Below, one piece after another: positions 8,481 to 17,199 of a stretch of DNA of 64,000 nucleotides. Positions within the stretch are counted from its first letter, which is position 1. Each line of letters begins with the position of its first letter. Where the stretch lies: the NCBI RefSeq assembly GCF_001281385.1, contig NZ_CP006911.1, positions 992,001 through 1,056,000 of the forward strand, in the 5' to 3' direction. The position numbers and the translations under genes were made by a program. The notes under the pieces are model-generated. The model saw only the letters and a list, made by a program, of their open reading frames with translations. It did not search any database and had not been told where the DNA came from. The stretch is from Candidatus Pseudothioglobus singularis PS1 (GTDB taxonomy: Bacteria > Pseudomonadota > Gammaproteobacteria > PS1 > Pseudothioglobaceae).

Positions 8481-9407
8481 ATGAAAAAAGTACTCATAAC
8501 AGAATTCATGGAACAGGACAGTGTTGACAAAATGTCTAAACATTTTGAGGTCACTTATGATACAAACCTTCACGAGAATCTTGATAATTTAAGTTCTCTA
8601 ATAGTGGATACAGATGCTGTCATTGTTCGAAATAAGACTCAGCTTAATGAAGCCCTACTTGCTAATGCAAAAAACTTGAGGTTTGTTGGAAGGCTTGGCG
8701 TTGGTTTAGATAATATTGACACTGAGTTCTGCTCTAATAACAATATCTTAGTGCAGCCAGCTTCAGGTATGAATGCAGATTCTGTTGCTGAATACGTCAT
8801 TACATGCGCCCTTTCTCTATTAAAAAATATCCCAATTGCACACAATGGAACCTCGTCGGGTCAATGGCCTAGAACCTCGATCGAGTCAAGGGAGTTAGGT
8901 GGAAAAACTCTTGGGTTACTCGGCTTTGGTGTAATCGGTAAAAAAGTTTCTAAATTAGCTCAAATTTTTGGAGCAGAGGTGATTGCCTATGACCCTTTTG
9001 TTTCTCAAGCGGATGCTAATGAGCATCAAGTTTCATTAGTTAAGCAGGAAGAGCTTTATAGTCTTTCGGATGTCATTTCGATTCATCTCCCACTGACTGA
9101 TGAGACAAGCGATTTAATTAATGAAAATACTTTTAATTTAATGAGAAAAAATCCAATCATTATTAATTCATCTAGAGGAACAATTGTCAACGAGAATGAC
9201 TTACTAGCGGCCTATCATGAAAATGTAATTAGTGGCTTTGCGCTCGATGTTTATAGCTCAGAACCAGTTAAAGCCGAATTCTATGATGAAATCTCTAACT
9301 CAATGAACTGCATCCTTACTCCTCACACTTCGGGAGTTACATCTGAGTCCAACGTGAGAGTCAGTCAATTTATTGCTGAAAAGACGATTAGTTTTCTAGG
9401 AAATTAA
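8481..9407 (+). CDS. D-isomer-specific 2-hydroxyacid dehydrogenase, SlcC-like
   Basis: The 308-aa NAD-dependent dehydrogenase belongs to the phosphoglycerate dehydrogenase superfamily. It has GFGVIG (148-153) for NAD binding and the catalytic set Arg232 (SSRG), Glu261 (SSEP) and His282 (PHTSG). The N-terminal LITEFM and the C-terminal [15 protein letters not shown] resemble, from memory, (S)-sulfolactate dehydrogenase SlcC, which interconverts sulfolactate and sulfopyruvate. It lacks the regulatory ACT domain of serine-biosynthetic SerA. It is the last gene of the plus operon, starting one base after the kinase stop, and its end overlaps the convergent glpK stop by four bases. In a sulfosugar pathway it could process the three-carbon sulfonate, but no sulfopyruvate or sulfolyase gene is in the window, so the fate is open. 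Other 2-hydroxyacids are possible substrates. Confidence 0.75.
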   Translation: MKKVLITEFMEQDSVDKMSKHFEVTYDTNLHENLDNLSSLIVDTDAVIVRNKTQLNEALLANAKNLRFVGRLGVGLDNIDTEFCSNNNILVQPASGMNADSVAEYVITCALSLLKNIPIAHNGTSSGQWPRTSIESRELGGKTLGLLGFGVIGKKVSKLAQIFGAEVIAYDPFVSQADANEHQVSLVKQEELYSLSDVISIHLPLTDETSDLINENTFNLMRKNPIIINSSRGTIVNENDLLAAYHENVISGFALDVYSSEPVKAEFYDEISNSMNCILTPHTSGVTSESNVRVSQFIAEKTISFLGN

Positions 9408-10903
9408 TGATTAGACAAAGTTCGCTTGACAGCATTCTTCCATCCAGCGAGTTTTTTATCTCTTTCGTTGTCTGACATCTTTGAATTAAACTGACTCTCA
9501 GATTTCCATGATTTAGCAAAATCTTCCATGGTTGGGTAAAAACCGATTTGCATACCTGCCAAATAAGCAGCTCCAAGTGCTGTTGTCTCTAGGTTCTTTG
9601 GTCTATCAACTGGGAGCTGAAGCAAATCTGAAAGCGTTTGCATTGTCCAGTTTGAAGCTGCCATACCGCCATCCACTCTAATCGCACTCAGCTTATGATC
9701 GCCTAGATCTTTGGAAATTGCATTAAGCAGATCTGAGGTTTGGTAGCAAACAGACTCAAGTGTAGCCTTTGTAATTTCAGCTGGACCCGTACCTCTCGTA
9801 ATGCCATAAAGTGCTCCGCGACAATCTGGATCCCAATAAGGCGCCCCAAGTCCCACGAAAGCTGGTACAAGATAAACGTCTTGAGATAAATCTGCTTGCA
9901 TTGCTAATGAGTCAGACTGATCAGCTGATTCTATGATTTGGAGTCCATCTCGAAGCCATTGAACAGCAGCGCCAGCTACAAATATTGAACCCTCTAGAGC
10001 GTAGCAGGTTTTGCTATTAACTTGGAAAGCTAGGGTAGTCAGCAACTTATTATTAGATTTTATCGGCTGATTCCCTGTATTTATTAATACAAAGCAACCC
10101 GTTCCATACGTAGACTTGACCATTCCAGGCTCAAAACATGCCTGGCCCACAAGAGCAGAGGGCTGATCACCTATCATAGCTGAAATAGGAATTTCAGTTC
10201 CAAAAATTGATTTATGGGCCATAGCAAAGCTTGCTGCATTATCTTTTACTTGGGGAAGCATTGTGATAGGGATATTAAAAAGTTCTAGCATATCCTTATC
10301 CCAACAGCCTTCATGAATATTGTATAAAAGCGTTCGACAGGCATTGGTCGCGTCAGTTGAATGGACCTCTTGATTACTTAATCGCCAAAGCAGAAAACTG
10401 TCAATTGTTCCAAAAAGTAATTCCCCATCATTCGCTTTTCTTCTGGCTCCCTCAACGTTATCTAAAATCCAGGCTATTTTAGTGCCACAAAAATAAGGGT
10501 CAAGCAGAAGACCCGTTTTATTAGTGACAAGATCCTCGTGTCCAAGGTCCCGTAACTTCTGGCACTGATCTGACGTCCTACGATCTTGCCATACAATGGC
10601 ATTATAGATCGCTTTGCCTGTCTTCTTATCCCATACGACTGTGGTCTCTCTTTGGTTAGTGATGCCTATTGCTGCAATCTGAGCGGGGTCAATTTTTGCT
10701 TTTTTAATAGCACTTTTACAGCTCTCAAGCGTTGATTCCCAAATCTCTTCAGGATCATGCTCAACCCATCCTGAATCAGGAAAAATTTGTGTAAATTCTT
10801 TCTGACCAATTCCAGCTATTTCATAGTTACTGTCAAACAGCACTCCCCTAGATGAAGTTGTTCCTTGATCAATAGATAAGATATATTTTTTAGGCTCGCT
10901 CAT
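9404..10903 (-). CDS. glpK: Glycerol kinase
   Basis: The enzyme phosphorylates glycerol to sn-glycerol 3-phosphate in the cytoplasm. The sequence opens with the FGGY/GlpK phosphate-binding motif [11 protein letters not shown], and carries [41 protein letters not shown] and the C-terminal DGGMAASNW, so the assignment is firm. I start it at the ATG at 10903, giving 499 aa, the usual family length. The upstream ATG at 10954 would add 17 unrelated residues and place the conserved 17-bp dyad inside the gene. No glycerol facilitator or glycerol-3-phosphate dehydrogenase is in the window. Its place between two glycoside operons and beside the IclR gene suggests it handles glycerol released from imported glycosyl-glycerols. 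Confidence 0.93.
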   Translation of the reverse strand: MSEPKKYILSIDQGTTSSRGVLFDSNYEIAGIGQKEFTQIFPDSGWVEHDPEEIWESTLESCKSAIKKAKIDPAQIAAIGITNQRETTVVWDKKTGKAIYNAIVWQDRRTSDQCQKLRDLGHEDLVTNKTGLLLDPYFCGTKIAWILDNVEGARRKANDGELLFGTIDSFLLWRLSNQEVHSTDATNACRTLLYNIHEGCWDKDMLELFNIPITMLPQVKDNAASFAMAHKSIFGTEIPISAMIGDQPSALVGQACFEPGMVKSTYGTGCFVLINTGNQPIKSNNKLLTTLAFQVNSKTCYALEGSIFVAGAAVQWLRDGLQIIESADQSDSLAMQADLSQDVYLVPAFVGLGAPYWDPDCRGALYGITRGTGPAEITKATLESVCYQTSDLLNAISKDLGDHKLSAIRVDGGMAASNWTMQTLSDLLQLPVDRPKNLETTALGAAYLAGMQIGFYPTMEDFAKSWKSESQFNSKMSDNERDKKLAGWKNAVKRTLSNH

Positions 10904-10909
10904 TCTACT

Positions 10910-10926
10910 TTTCCATATAATGGAAC
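10910..10926. promoter_or_regulatory. Shared 17-bp dyad, copy 2, at glpK/iclR (candidate IclR operator)
   Basis: TTTCCATATAATGGAAC contains perfect six-base arms TTCCAT and ATGGAA. Its reverse complement, GTTCCATTATATGGAAA, matches copy 3 (24967-24983) at 15 of 17 positions, counted by eye. It lies just upstream of the glpK ATG and downstream of the predicted glpK -10, a position suited to repression, and about 100 bp upstream of iclR. Confidence 0.65.
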
Positions 10927-10958
10927 TAGGTTTTACTATTGTAAACTTAATCAAAAAC

Positions 10959-10989
10959 AGTATACATTATCTGATAAAATTTAACTCAA
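10959..10989 (-). promoter_or_regulatory. Possible glpK promoter
   Basis: On the minus strand a TATACT -10 (10959-10964) within ATGTATACT matches the -10 strings of the two binding-protein operons. The best -35 is TTGAGT (10984-10989), but the 19-bp spacing is long, so the call is tentative. Confidence 0.35.
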
Positions 10990-11025
10990 TAATGAGCATT
11001 TAAAAATTAATCAAAAGATTATATT

Positions 11026-11817
11026 ATGACTATTGAAAAGAGAGGAGATGGAACGGTTGGTAAGGCACTAGATGTTTTAAGTGAAGTGGCTGAGATCGGC
11101 TCTCCCGTTAGATTTTCTAGCCTACTTAAAACTAGCAAATATCCAAAAGCAACCCTTTACAGACTTCTCCAAACGCTTCTTAACCAGGACATGCTCAGCT
11201 ACAATGAAGAAGAGCAAACCTATAAATTAGGTCTAAAGCTTGTCAGAATGGCTCATTCTGCCTGGCTGCAAAGCTCGCTAGCACCAGTTGCGGTGCCATT
11301 TATTGATGAACTCTCGGCCAAAGTGGGTGAAACCGTTCACCTAGCTGAACTCGACAACGGTCAAGTCTTATATGTAGATAAACGAAACCCTGCTTCACCT
11401 ATTGAAATGTACTCACAGGCAGGCAAAGTTGGTCCTGCTTACTGTACGGGTGTAGGTAAGGCAATGATGGCCTTTTTAGAGGAGTCTGAACTTAGCAAAG
11501 TTATTTCTAAGCAAGCTTTCTTTAAGTATACAGATCACACAATTACCTCAGAGAAAGCCCTTAGAAAGGAGTTGACTATGATCAAAAAAGAAGGGATATC
11601 ATTTGATCGTCAGGAGCATGAGGAAAAAATTATCTGTATCTCCTCTCCTATCCTTACATCCAATGGAAGAGTAATTGGGGGCCTCTCTATCACAAGCTCA
11701 ACTGATATTCATAGTTTAGAAAGTCTTGAAAAATATAAACCTGAATTACTGGCAACTTCAGAGCAAATTGGCAAAGAGGCAGGCGCCTGGAGTTTCCCAG
11801 AAAAATCAATCAATTAA
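11026..11817 (+). CDS. IclR-family transcriptional regulator
   Basis: The 263-aa protein has an N-terminal winged helix-turn-helix (about residues 8-70: GKALDVLSEV, then KYPKATLYRLLQTLL as recognition region). A C-terminal effector-binding domain follows (LAELDNGQVLYVDKR, YCTGVGKAMMAF). IclR proteins bind small carbon metabolites and repress or activate catabolic operons. It diverges from glpK, is followed by the MalK-type ATPase 11 bases later, and lies between the sulfosugar-like operon and the galactoside operon. A 17-bp IclR-like dyad occurs at three promoters around it, so I infer it controls all three. The effector is unknown; a sugar acid or sugar phosphate from either pathway is likely. 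No Shine-Dalgarno sequence is obvious. Confidence 0.92.
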   Translation: MTIEKRGDGTVGKALDVLSEVAEIGSPVRFSSLLKTSKYPKATLYRLLQTLLNQDMLSYNEEEQTYKLGLKLVRMAHSAWLQSSLAPVAVPFIDELSAKVGETVHLAELDNGQVLYVDKRNPASPIEMYSQAGKVGPAYCTGVGKAMMAFLEESELSKVISKQAFFKYTDHTITSEKALRKELTMIKKEGISFDRQEHEEKIICISSPILTSNGRVIGGLSITSSTDIHSLESLEKYKPELLATSEQIGKEAGAWSFPEKSIN

Positions 11818-11828
11818 TATAAATTACT

Positions 11829-12887
11829 ATGGCATCATTAAAGATAAAAAACGCAACAAAGAAATATGATGATTTAGAGGTTATTCATGGCATCGATTTA
11901 GATATTCAGGATGGTGAATTTTGTGTTTTTGTTGGACCATCAGGTTGTGGTAAGTCTACCTTACTGAGAATGATATCTGGACTAGAGGATGTAACTAGTG
12001 GTGCAATTCATATTGGTGAAAATGATGTCACCTCGATGCACCCTGCCGATAGAGGGATTGCCATGGTGTTTCAGTCTTACGCACTTTATCCTCACATGAC
12101 AGTCAGAGAAAATATGGGATTTGGGCTTAAGATGTCCAAGGTGCCTTCAAATGAAATTGATCAAAAAGTTAATGAGGCTGCAAGTATTCTTCATCTAGAA
12201 GAGTACCTAGACAGAAAACCTAAAACCTTGTCAGGTGGTCAAAGACAAAGAGTTGCCATTGGCAGATCAATTGTTAGAGGCCCTGAAGTGTTTTTATTTG
12301 ATGAACCTTTATCGAACCTTGATGCAGAGCTCAGAGTAGAAATGCGTGTTGAAATTTCACGACTGCATCGTGAGCTTGGAACGACCATCATTTATGTCAC
12401 CCATGATCAGGTTGAGGCGATGACATTAGCAGACAAAATAGTCATCCTTAAGGATGGACTCATCCAACAAGTAGGTTCACCCTTGTCTCTGTATGATGAC
12501 CCAGAAAATGTTTTTGTTGCAGGGTTTATTGGTTCGCCAACTATTAACTTCGTCCAGGGCAGAGTAAACGGCGCAAAAATTATAGTTCCTAGTCTAGAGT
12601 CGCTCAAACTGAATGCCCCTAAAGATATAGATTCAAATCAATCAGAGCTATTAATTGGATTAAGACCTCAACACATTCAGATTTCAGGTTCGGGTGATCT
12701 TGAAGTTGAATTTACTGAGGCTCTAGGTGACGTCTCTTACTTATATCTTAAAACTCCAAATGGAGAAAGAATTGTTGTCGAATCAAGGGACGATAAATTG
12801 CCTAAAACAGCTGCAAAAGTTGGTATCAAGGTCGACACTTCAAGAGCTTTATTGTTTGACCCTAAAACTGAACTCAGAGTCAGATAA
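11829..12887 (+). CDS. Sugar ABC transporter ATPase (MalK/UgpC type)
   Basis: This ATP-binding subunit energises a carbohydrate importer. It has Walker [10 protein letters not shown] (36-44), the signature LSGGQ (134-138), Walker B FLFDEP (155-160) and a C-terminal regulatory TOBE/OB region typical of MalK and UgpC, with total length 352 aa. It is the only MalK-type ATPase in the window, while two sets of MalF/MalG permeases lie on either side (1437-2492 with 7-1440, and 21763-23501). MalK-like ATPases can serve several permease pairs, so it may power both, unless another ATPase starts just left of position 1. It is co-directional with iclR and ends two bases before the convergent beta-galactosidase gene. 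Confidence 0.93.
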   Translation: MASLKIKNATKKYDDLEVIHGIDLDIQDGEFCVFVGPSGCGKSTLLRMISGLEDVTSGAIHIGENDVTSMHPADRGIAMVFQSYALYPHMTVRENMGFGLKMSKVPSNEIDQKVNEAASILHLEEYLDRKPKTLSGGQRQRVAIGRSIVRGPEVFLFDEPLSNLDAELRVEMRVEISRLHRELGTTIIYVTHDQVEAMTLADKIVILKDGLIQQVGSPLSLYDDPENVFVAGFIGSPTINFVQGRVNGAKIIVPSLESLKLNAPKDIDSNQSELLIGLRPQHIQISGSGDLEVEFTEALGDVSYLYLKTPNGERIVVESRDDKLPKTAAKVGIKVDTSRALLFDPKTELRVR

Positions 12888-12889
12888 AA

Positions 12890-14797
12890 CTAACCTTTGA
12901 TTGACTCCCATATAACACCAGATGGCGGAATACAGACTGAGCCCACATTACACTCTTGATTACTGTAGTTAAACCAGAACCGATGCGTTAAGGTTTCGCG
13001 AACCCTGACACAGTCCTCTAATTTTGTTGTTGAAATATCTTTTGATTCGCAAACTCTAGAAAAAATCATTTTTAATGTCATCTGGTCTGCCCATCCAGCA
13101 ATATAGATATTTTTTTCATGCCCAACAACAGCAGCCCTTCCATCTTCAGTCTCTTCAATGATGTTATCGTAATCGATTAATGTCTCCATCCAAGTTTTAA
13201 AGCTTCCAAGACCTTTAATTGAAATAAAAGCATTCGGTCGAAGTGTTTCAGCGCTAGCAACAGTAGCCTTGACTCCTGGAACGATGGGTGGAAGTTGAGA
13301 AGGAATAGACATATTAGTAGTTTTAGAGCCAGCCCTTGGACCCGATATAAGGACACCTTCAAATGACTCAATGGCGTCTTCTAATTCTCTACTAACACGC
13401 ATTAAACCTGGCATAAGAACAACTTTATAGCCTTTGAGATCACTCTGATTTGGAGGCAAAATATCCACCGAAAGGCCAAGACTTCTCAGGGCCCTGTAAT
13501 TGTCATAAACTAGTTCAAAATAATCAAAGCCTTTGCCTTGAGGTTGAATCTCCCATGCCCAACAACTTTCGTAGTCAAAAATAAGTGCGATCTTAGATTG
13601 AACTTGCTCAATATCTTTAAACTCTTTTAATTCAGAAGACACTTGAGAGGCTTGAGTGATTCCTGGGGCATTTTCGCCATCAGGTCTTTGAAGGCCAGCA
13701 TGCATCTGCTCTTGAGCAAAAGGTGCTTGGCGCCATCGAAAGTAACTGACCACCTCTGCGCCATGTGCAATTGCCTCCCATGACCAAAGCCTAACAGCAC
13801 CAGGGGCTGGTTCAGGGTTATATGGCGCCCAATTCACTGGGCCAGGCTGTTGCTCCATTACCCACCATCGACCTTGTCCAACGGTCCTATATAAATCATG
13901 ATGAAAGGCCTGAAAATCAGGATCTCCATGGCGCATAAATCTGAGTTTAAATTCGTCATCTTGAGTTGAACGGTCCTCTAGAAAACCCAATGGATAGCTA
14001 TCCCAGCTAGCTATATCTAGATCTTTACCAACATCGTAGTGATTAAAGTCTGTAATTCGACCCATGTAATTATGAATGAGAGGCATTTTTGTATACTGTC
14101 TCATAACTGACGCCTGACTTCGATTGAAGTTGACAACTTGGTCAGAACTAAACCTTTTAAAGTCAAGTTCATGGATTGGGTTAGGGTCTGTGACGGTCAA
14201 ATTTGGAAGCCCAACCTGATCGAAACTATTGTACTCCATGGACCAAAAAACGTTTTTCCACGCTTTATTAAGCTGGTCAATTGATTCATATTTCTTGGCA
14301 ATCCAATTCCTGAAGGCTTTTAGTGCTGATGGACTATATGATAGAGTAGTGTCGTGACAGCCATATTCATTATCTAACTGCCAGGCTTTGATGAAGGGGT
14401 TATTCCCATAACGTTCTGCAACGGCTTTTGAAATCCTGAGAGATTCTTCAAGGTAGCCTTCATGAGAGAAACAGTAATGCCTCCTTGATCCAAACTGACG
14501 AGACCTTCCTTCTACATCAACAAGAAGCATGTCAGGACATTTATCAACAACCCATCTTGGAGGAGCAGCTGTTGGCGTGCTCATCACTATATTAAGACCC
14601 ACATTTCCAAGAATAGAGATAGCGCGATCTAGCCAATCAAAGTTTTGAACGCCTTGTTCTGGCTCTAAACGGCTCCATGCAAATTCACCGATTCGAACCC
14701 AGGATAAGCCAGCAGCAACCATTTCTTCAGCATCCTTTTGCCAGCGTTCTTCTGGCCAGTGCTCAGGATAATAACAACTTCCTAGTTTAGGTTTCAT
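12890..14797 (-). CDS. GH42 beta-galactosidase
   Basis: This cytoplasmic glycoside hydrolase is predicted to release galactose from beta-galactosides. The 635-aa protein opens with YYPEHWPEERW, characteristic of family GH42. It carries the acid/base Glu144 in WQLDNEYGC and the nucleophile Glu315 in WVMEQQPGPVNW, followed by the TIM-barrel closing region and a trimerisation-like domain. No signal peptide is present. It is the last gene of the minus-strand galactoside operon, seven bases after the lactonase gene. With the GH36 enzyme in the same operon it would allow stepwise removal of both galactoses from a digalactosyl-glycerol. Lactose or arabinogalactan fragments are alternatives. Confidence 0.92.
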   Translation of the reverse strand: MKPKLGSCYYPEHWPEERWQKDAEEMVAAGLSWVRIGEFAWSRLEPEQGVQNFDWLDRAISILGNVGLNIVMSTPTAAPPRWVVDKCPDMLLVDVEGRSRQFGSRRHYCFSHEGYLEESLRISKAVAERYGNNPFIKAWQLDNEYGCHDTTLSYSPSALKAFRNWIAKKYESIDQLNKAWKNVFWSMEYNSFDQVGLPNLTVTDPNPIHELDFKRFSSDQVVNFNRSQASVMRQYTKMPLIHNYMGRITDFNHYDVGKDLDIASWDSYPLGFLEDRSTQDDEFKLRFMRHGDPDFQAFHHDLYRTVGQGRWWVMEQQPGPVNWAPYNPEPAPGAVRLWSWEAIAHGAEVVSYFRWRQAPFAQEQMHAGLQRPDGENAPGITQASQVSSELKEFKDIEQVQSKIALIFDYESCWAWEIQPQGKGFDYFELVYDNYRALRSLGLSVDILPPNQSDLKGYKVVLMPGLMRVSRELEDAIESFEGVLISGPRAGSKTTNMSIPSQLPPIVPGVKATVASAETLRPNAFISIKGLGSFKTWMETLIDYDNIIEETEDGRAAVVGHEKNIYIAGWADQMTLKMIFSRVCESKDISTTKLEDCVRVRETLTHRFWFNYSNQECNVGSVCIPPSGVIWESIKG

Positions 14798-14804
14798 GAC
14801 AGCC

Positions 14805-15668
14805 TCAGATCTTTACCTGATATTCAGCTAGACCAGCTATATCAGTTTTAAAGTGAAATACTTTACCAGCCATAGGCTCAGTTTTCAAATCATTATTATT
14901 TAATCCTTGAGATGCAGAAGTGATATACAAGGTATCAAAAAACTTCCCGCCAAGAGATGGGCATGTAACTTGAGATACTGGAACCTCTTCAACTCGATCC
15001 AGCCACCCTTCAGGACTATATCTCGCAACTCTAGAAGCGCCATACTGAGCATTCCAAATATAACCCTGGCTATCGCAGATAGAGCCATCTGGATGAAGCC
15101 CTTGAGCTTTAAGATTGATTAATATTGAGGGCTCATTGAGGGGCCAACCAGTCAATTGGTCTAGATCCTGCTTTAAGATTTTTTTTTGAGATGTATCAGT
15201 AAAATAAACAAACTTCCTATCAGGTGAAAAACAAATACTATTTGGAATAGTAATACCTTCATGTAATTTTTTTAGCTGACCTTGATGAAACCGATAAATC
15301 GAACCAGCACCTTGCTCTGCCTTAAGGCCCATTGTTCCTATCCAAAAACCGCCCCATGGATCAGCTCGGCCATCATTTGAGCGAGTATGGGGCATGTCAG
15401 CCTCTAAATCAATTAAAGTCTCCCTGGTGTCCTTTGAAATCGAGAACTTTATCAATGCGGATGCACTTGCAATAATGAGATGGTCATCATCAATCCAGCC
15501 TGCCGCTGAAACTGGCTCAGAAAATGTCCAAGTCTTCAGTATGGCATTCTTCCAGTTAAACATCTTGTGAGAGTTGATATCAAACCAGAACAGAGACTCT
15601 AGCCCTGGGTGCCAAAGAGGCCCCTCTCCCAGACTGCAAGGCTCTATTGGTAAGGACTCAGTGATCAT
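14805..15668 (-). CDS. SMP-30/gluconolactonase-family lactonase (probable galactonolactonase)
   Basis: This is a six-bladed beta-propeller sugar lactonase of 287 aa. The opening CSLGEGPLWHP with Glu15, the central SNDGRADPWGGFWIGTM and the FSPDRKFVYFTDT segment are hallmarks of the SMP-30/gluconolactonase/LRE family, whose Glu, Asn and Asp residues bind the catalytic divalent metal. In this operon it should hydrolyse D-galactono-lactone, made by the SDR dehydrogenase, to D-galactonate. Its start overlaps the aldolase gene by one base, and the beta-galactosidase gene follows. Arabinonolactone or related lactones cannot be excluded. Confidence 0.87.
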   Translation of the reverse strand: MITESLPIEPCSLGEGPLWHPGLESLFWFDINSHKMFNWKNAILKTWTFSEPVSAAGWIDDDHLIIASASALIKFSISKDTRETLIDLEADMPHTRSNDGRADPWGGFWIGTMGLKAEQGAGSIYRFHQGQLKKLHEGITIPNSICFSPDRKFVYFTDTSQKKILKQDLDQLTGWPLNEPSILINLKAQGLHPDGSICDSQGYIWNAQYGASRVARYSPEGWLDRVEEVPVSQVTCPSLGGKFFDTLYITSASQGLNNNDLKTEPMAGKVFHFKTDIAGLAEYQVKI

Positions 15669-16273
15669 TATTTAGCTTTATCATAGGATAAAACAATAGC
15701 CTTTGCTTTTTCATAAACAATTTCAGCGCTATCACCAGCTTTGTATAGTCCAGAGCCAATTCCAAAACCAGTTGCACCAGCATCAAACCATGATAAAAAG
15801 TTTTCTGGACCGACTCCTCCAACCATATACAAAGGAATGCCTTGCGGTAAAACTGCTCTCAATGCACTTAAATTAGCCTCCCCTAAAAGGGTAGCTGGAA
15901 AAAACTTTAAGCCATCAGCACCAGATTTCAAAGCTGAAAAACACTCTGTCGGTGAAATGACACCTGGAAAGCTCATCATTCCCATTTTTTTAGTTGCCTC
16001 TACCACCTCTGAGTCAAAATTTGGGGAAACAATAAAGCGAACCCCCCCAATGTCAGAGAGAGTTTCTACTTGTTTTGTATTGGTTACTGTTCCAGCACCA
16101 ATCTGAATATCGTCCCTAAACTCATCACAAAGCAATTTGATGCTGTCAAAAACATCAGGTGAGTTCATAGGGACTTCGATTTGAGTGATTCCTGAATCCG
16201 CAATTGAATGAGCTACAGCCAAGACTTCATTCGGCTTAATTCCTCGAAGAATAGCAATTATCTCTCTTTTCAT
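15668..16273 (-). CDS. dgoA: 2-dehydro-3-deoxy-6-phosphogalactonate aldolase
   Basis: This class I aldolase of the KDPG/KDPGal family (201 aa) cleaves 2-keto-3-deoxy-6-phosphogalactonate to pyruvate and glyceraldehyde 3-phosphate. The family residues are clear: AILRG (7-11), Glu33 in QIEVPMNS, GAGTV (59-63) and the Schiff-base Lys123 in GLKFFPA. The KDPGal rather than KDPG specificity is inferred from the adjacent DgoK kinase and the galactosidases. The gene overlaps the kinase gene and the lactonase gene by one base each, so the order matches the catabolic sequence. Confidence 0.92.
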   Translation of the reverse strand: MKREIIAILRGIKPNEVLAVAHSIADSGITQIEVPMNSPDVFDSIKLLCDEFRDDIQIGAGTVTNTKQVETLSDIGGVRFIVSPNFDSEVVEATKKMGMMSFPGVISPTECFSALKSGADGLKFFPATLLGEANLSALRAVLPQGIPLYMVGGVGPENFLSWFDAGATGFGIGSGLYKAGDSAEIVYEKAKAIVLSYDKAK

Positions 16274-17193
16274 TATTCTGACTCAGAGTTAAGCTCTTTG
16301 TATGCTGAACTTAACCCAGAAAGGGTAGCTGCTTCAAGGCTAAATAATTGACTCTCTCCTCCAAGAATCTTGAGTCCTTGATGGTAATTATTCGACAGAA
16401 GTTCAGATCCAATGAGTGTAACGTTGTTGTTTTTCCAATAGCTTTGAGCGCCATTAAGCTCTAGCCCTAATAGAAGACCTGATAACCGTGATCTGGCTTC
16501 ATCTCTATCTAAATCATTAACAATAGACTCAGATCGTAACGAAAAAAGATCAGAGCCAATTGAGCCTGGGTTTTCAAAGCCTTCATGGATACCTATTTCA
16601 AAGCTGGCTTGATTCCATCCCTTTATTGAGGTGGAATGTCTAATCAGTGTGTGATTTGAAATTACACCAAAAAGTTCTCCAGTCATATAAGTTTTAAAGC
16701 TTGTTATATGTCTATCTTTAATGCTTACCCATTTTGCATGTGTCCCAGGAAGGCAAACAACGCCATTAAAGTTTGGATTTTCATTAATAAATCCTGCAAT
16801 TTGAGTTTCTTCACCTCTCATAATGTCAGCAGGTTGGTGCTGCATTACACCAGGAACTAAATAGACCTTAATGTGCGTATTCTTGGTACTTGCAATAGTT
16901 AACTGGCTATTGTCGATTGGGACACAAGGCACTTTTAAATACGGCGTTTCCACCCAGCCCTGTTTGGCCCCAACCATGCCGCATGCCATCACATTTGTCA
17001 CTTTATTGTCATCGAGCCAGTTTTCGATGAGTCTCAATAGTACGGGCTCAAATTCATTTTGTTGAAGGTCTTTCATTCCTTCATTTGACTCCCTATATGC
17101 CAAAACACTGTCATTATCTCCAATTGCCCAAGCGCGCATATGAGTTGTTCCCCAATCAGCAGCAATCCATTTCGCTTTTATGTCCATCATCAT
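16273..17193 (-). CDS. dgoK: 2-dehydro-3-deoxygalactonokinase
   Basis: The enzyme phosphorylates 2-keto-3-deoxygalactonate at C6 in the De Ley-Doudoroff pathway. The 306-aa protein has the DgoK signature AADWGTTHMRAWAI near the N-terminus, then ACGMVGAKQGW, CLPGTHAKWV and the TGELF motif, a layout specific to the DgoK family within the sugar kinase/ASKHA fold. It sits between the SDR dehydrogenase and the aldolase that consumes its product, with tight or overlapping junctions. I see no odd features. Confidence 0.92.
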   Translation of the reverse strand: MMMDIKAKWIAADWGTTHMRAWAIGDNDSVLAYRESNEGMKDLQQNEFEPVLLRLIENWLDDNKVTNVMACGMVGAKQGWVETPYLKVPCVPIDNSQLTIASTKNTHIKVYLVPGVMQHQPADIMRGEETQIAGFINENPNFNGVVCLPGTHAKWVSIKDRHITSFKTYMTGELFGVISNHTLIRHSTSIKGWNQASFEIGIHEGFENPGSIGSDLFSLRSESIVNDLDRDEARSRLSGLLLGLELNGAQSYWKNNNVTLIGSELLSNNYHQGLKILGGESQLFSLEAATLSGLSSAYKELNSESE

Positions 17194-17199
17194 TCTTTT

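Noticed and set aside
4057-9407. Plain tagatose-6-phosphate (Lac) pathway
   Set aside because: The LacD-like aldolase alone would fit, but there are no LacA/LacB isomerases and the kinase resembles YihV. I keep it as an alternative rather than the main call.
10904-10954. Longer glycerol kinase start at 10954
   Set aside because: The extra 17 residues are not GlpK-like and would put the conserved dyad and promoter downstream region inside the gene.
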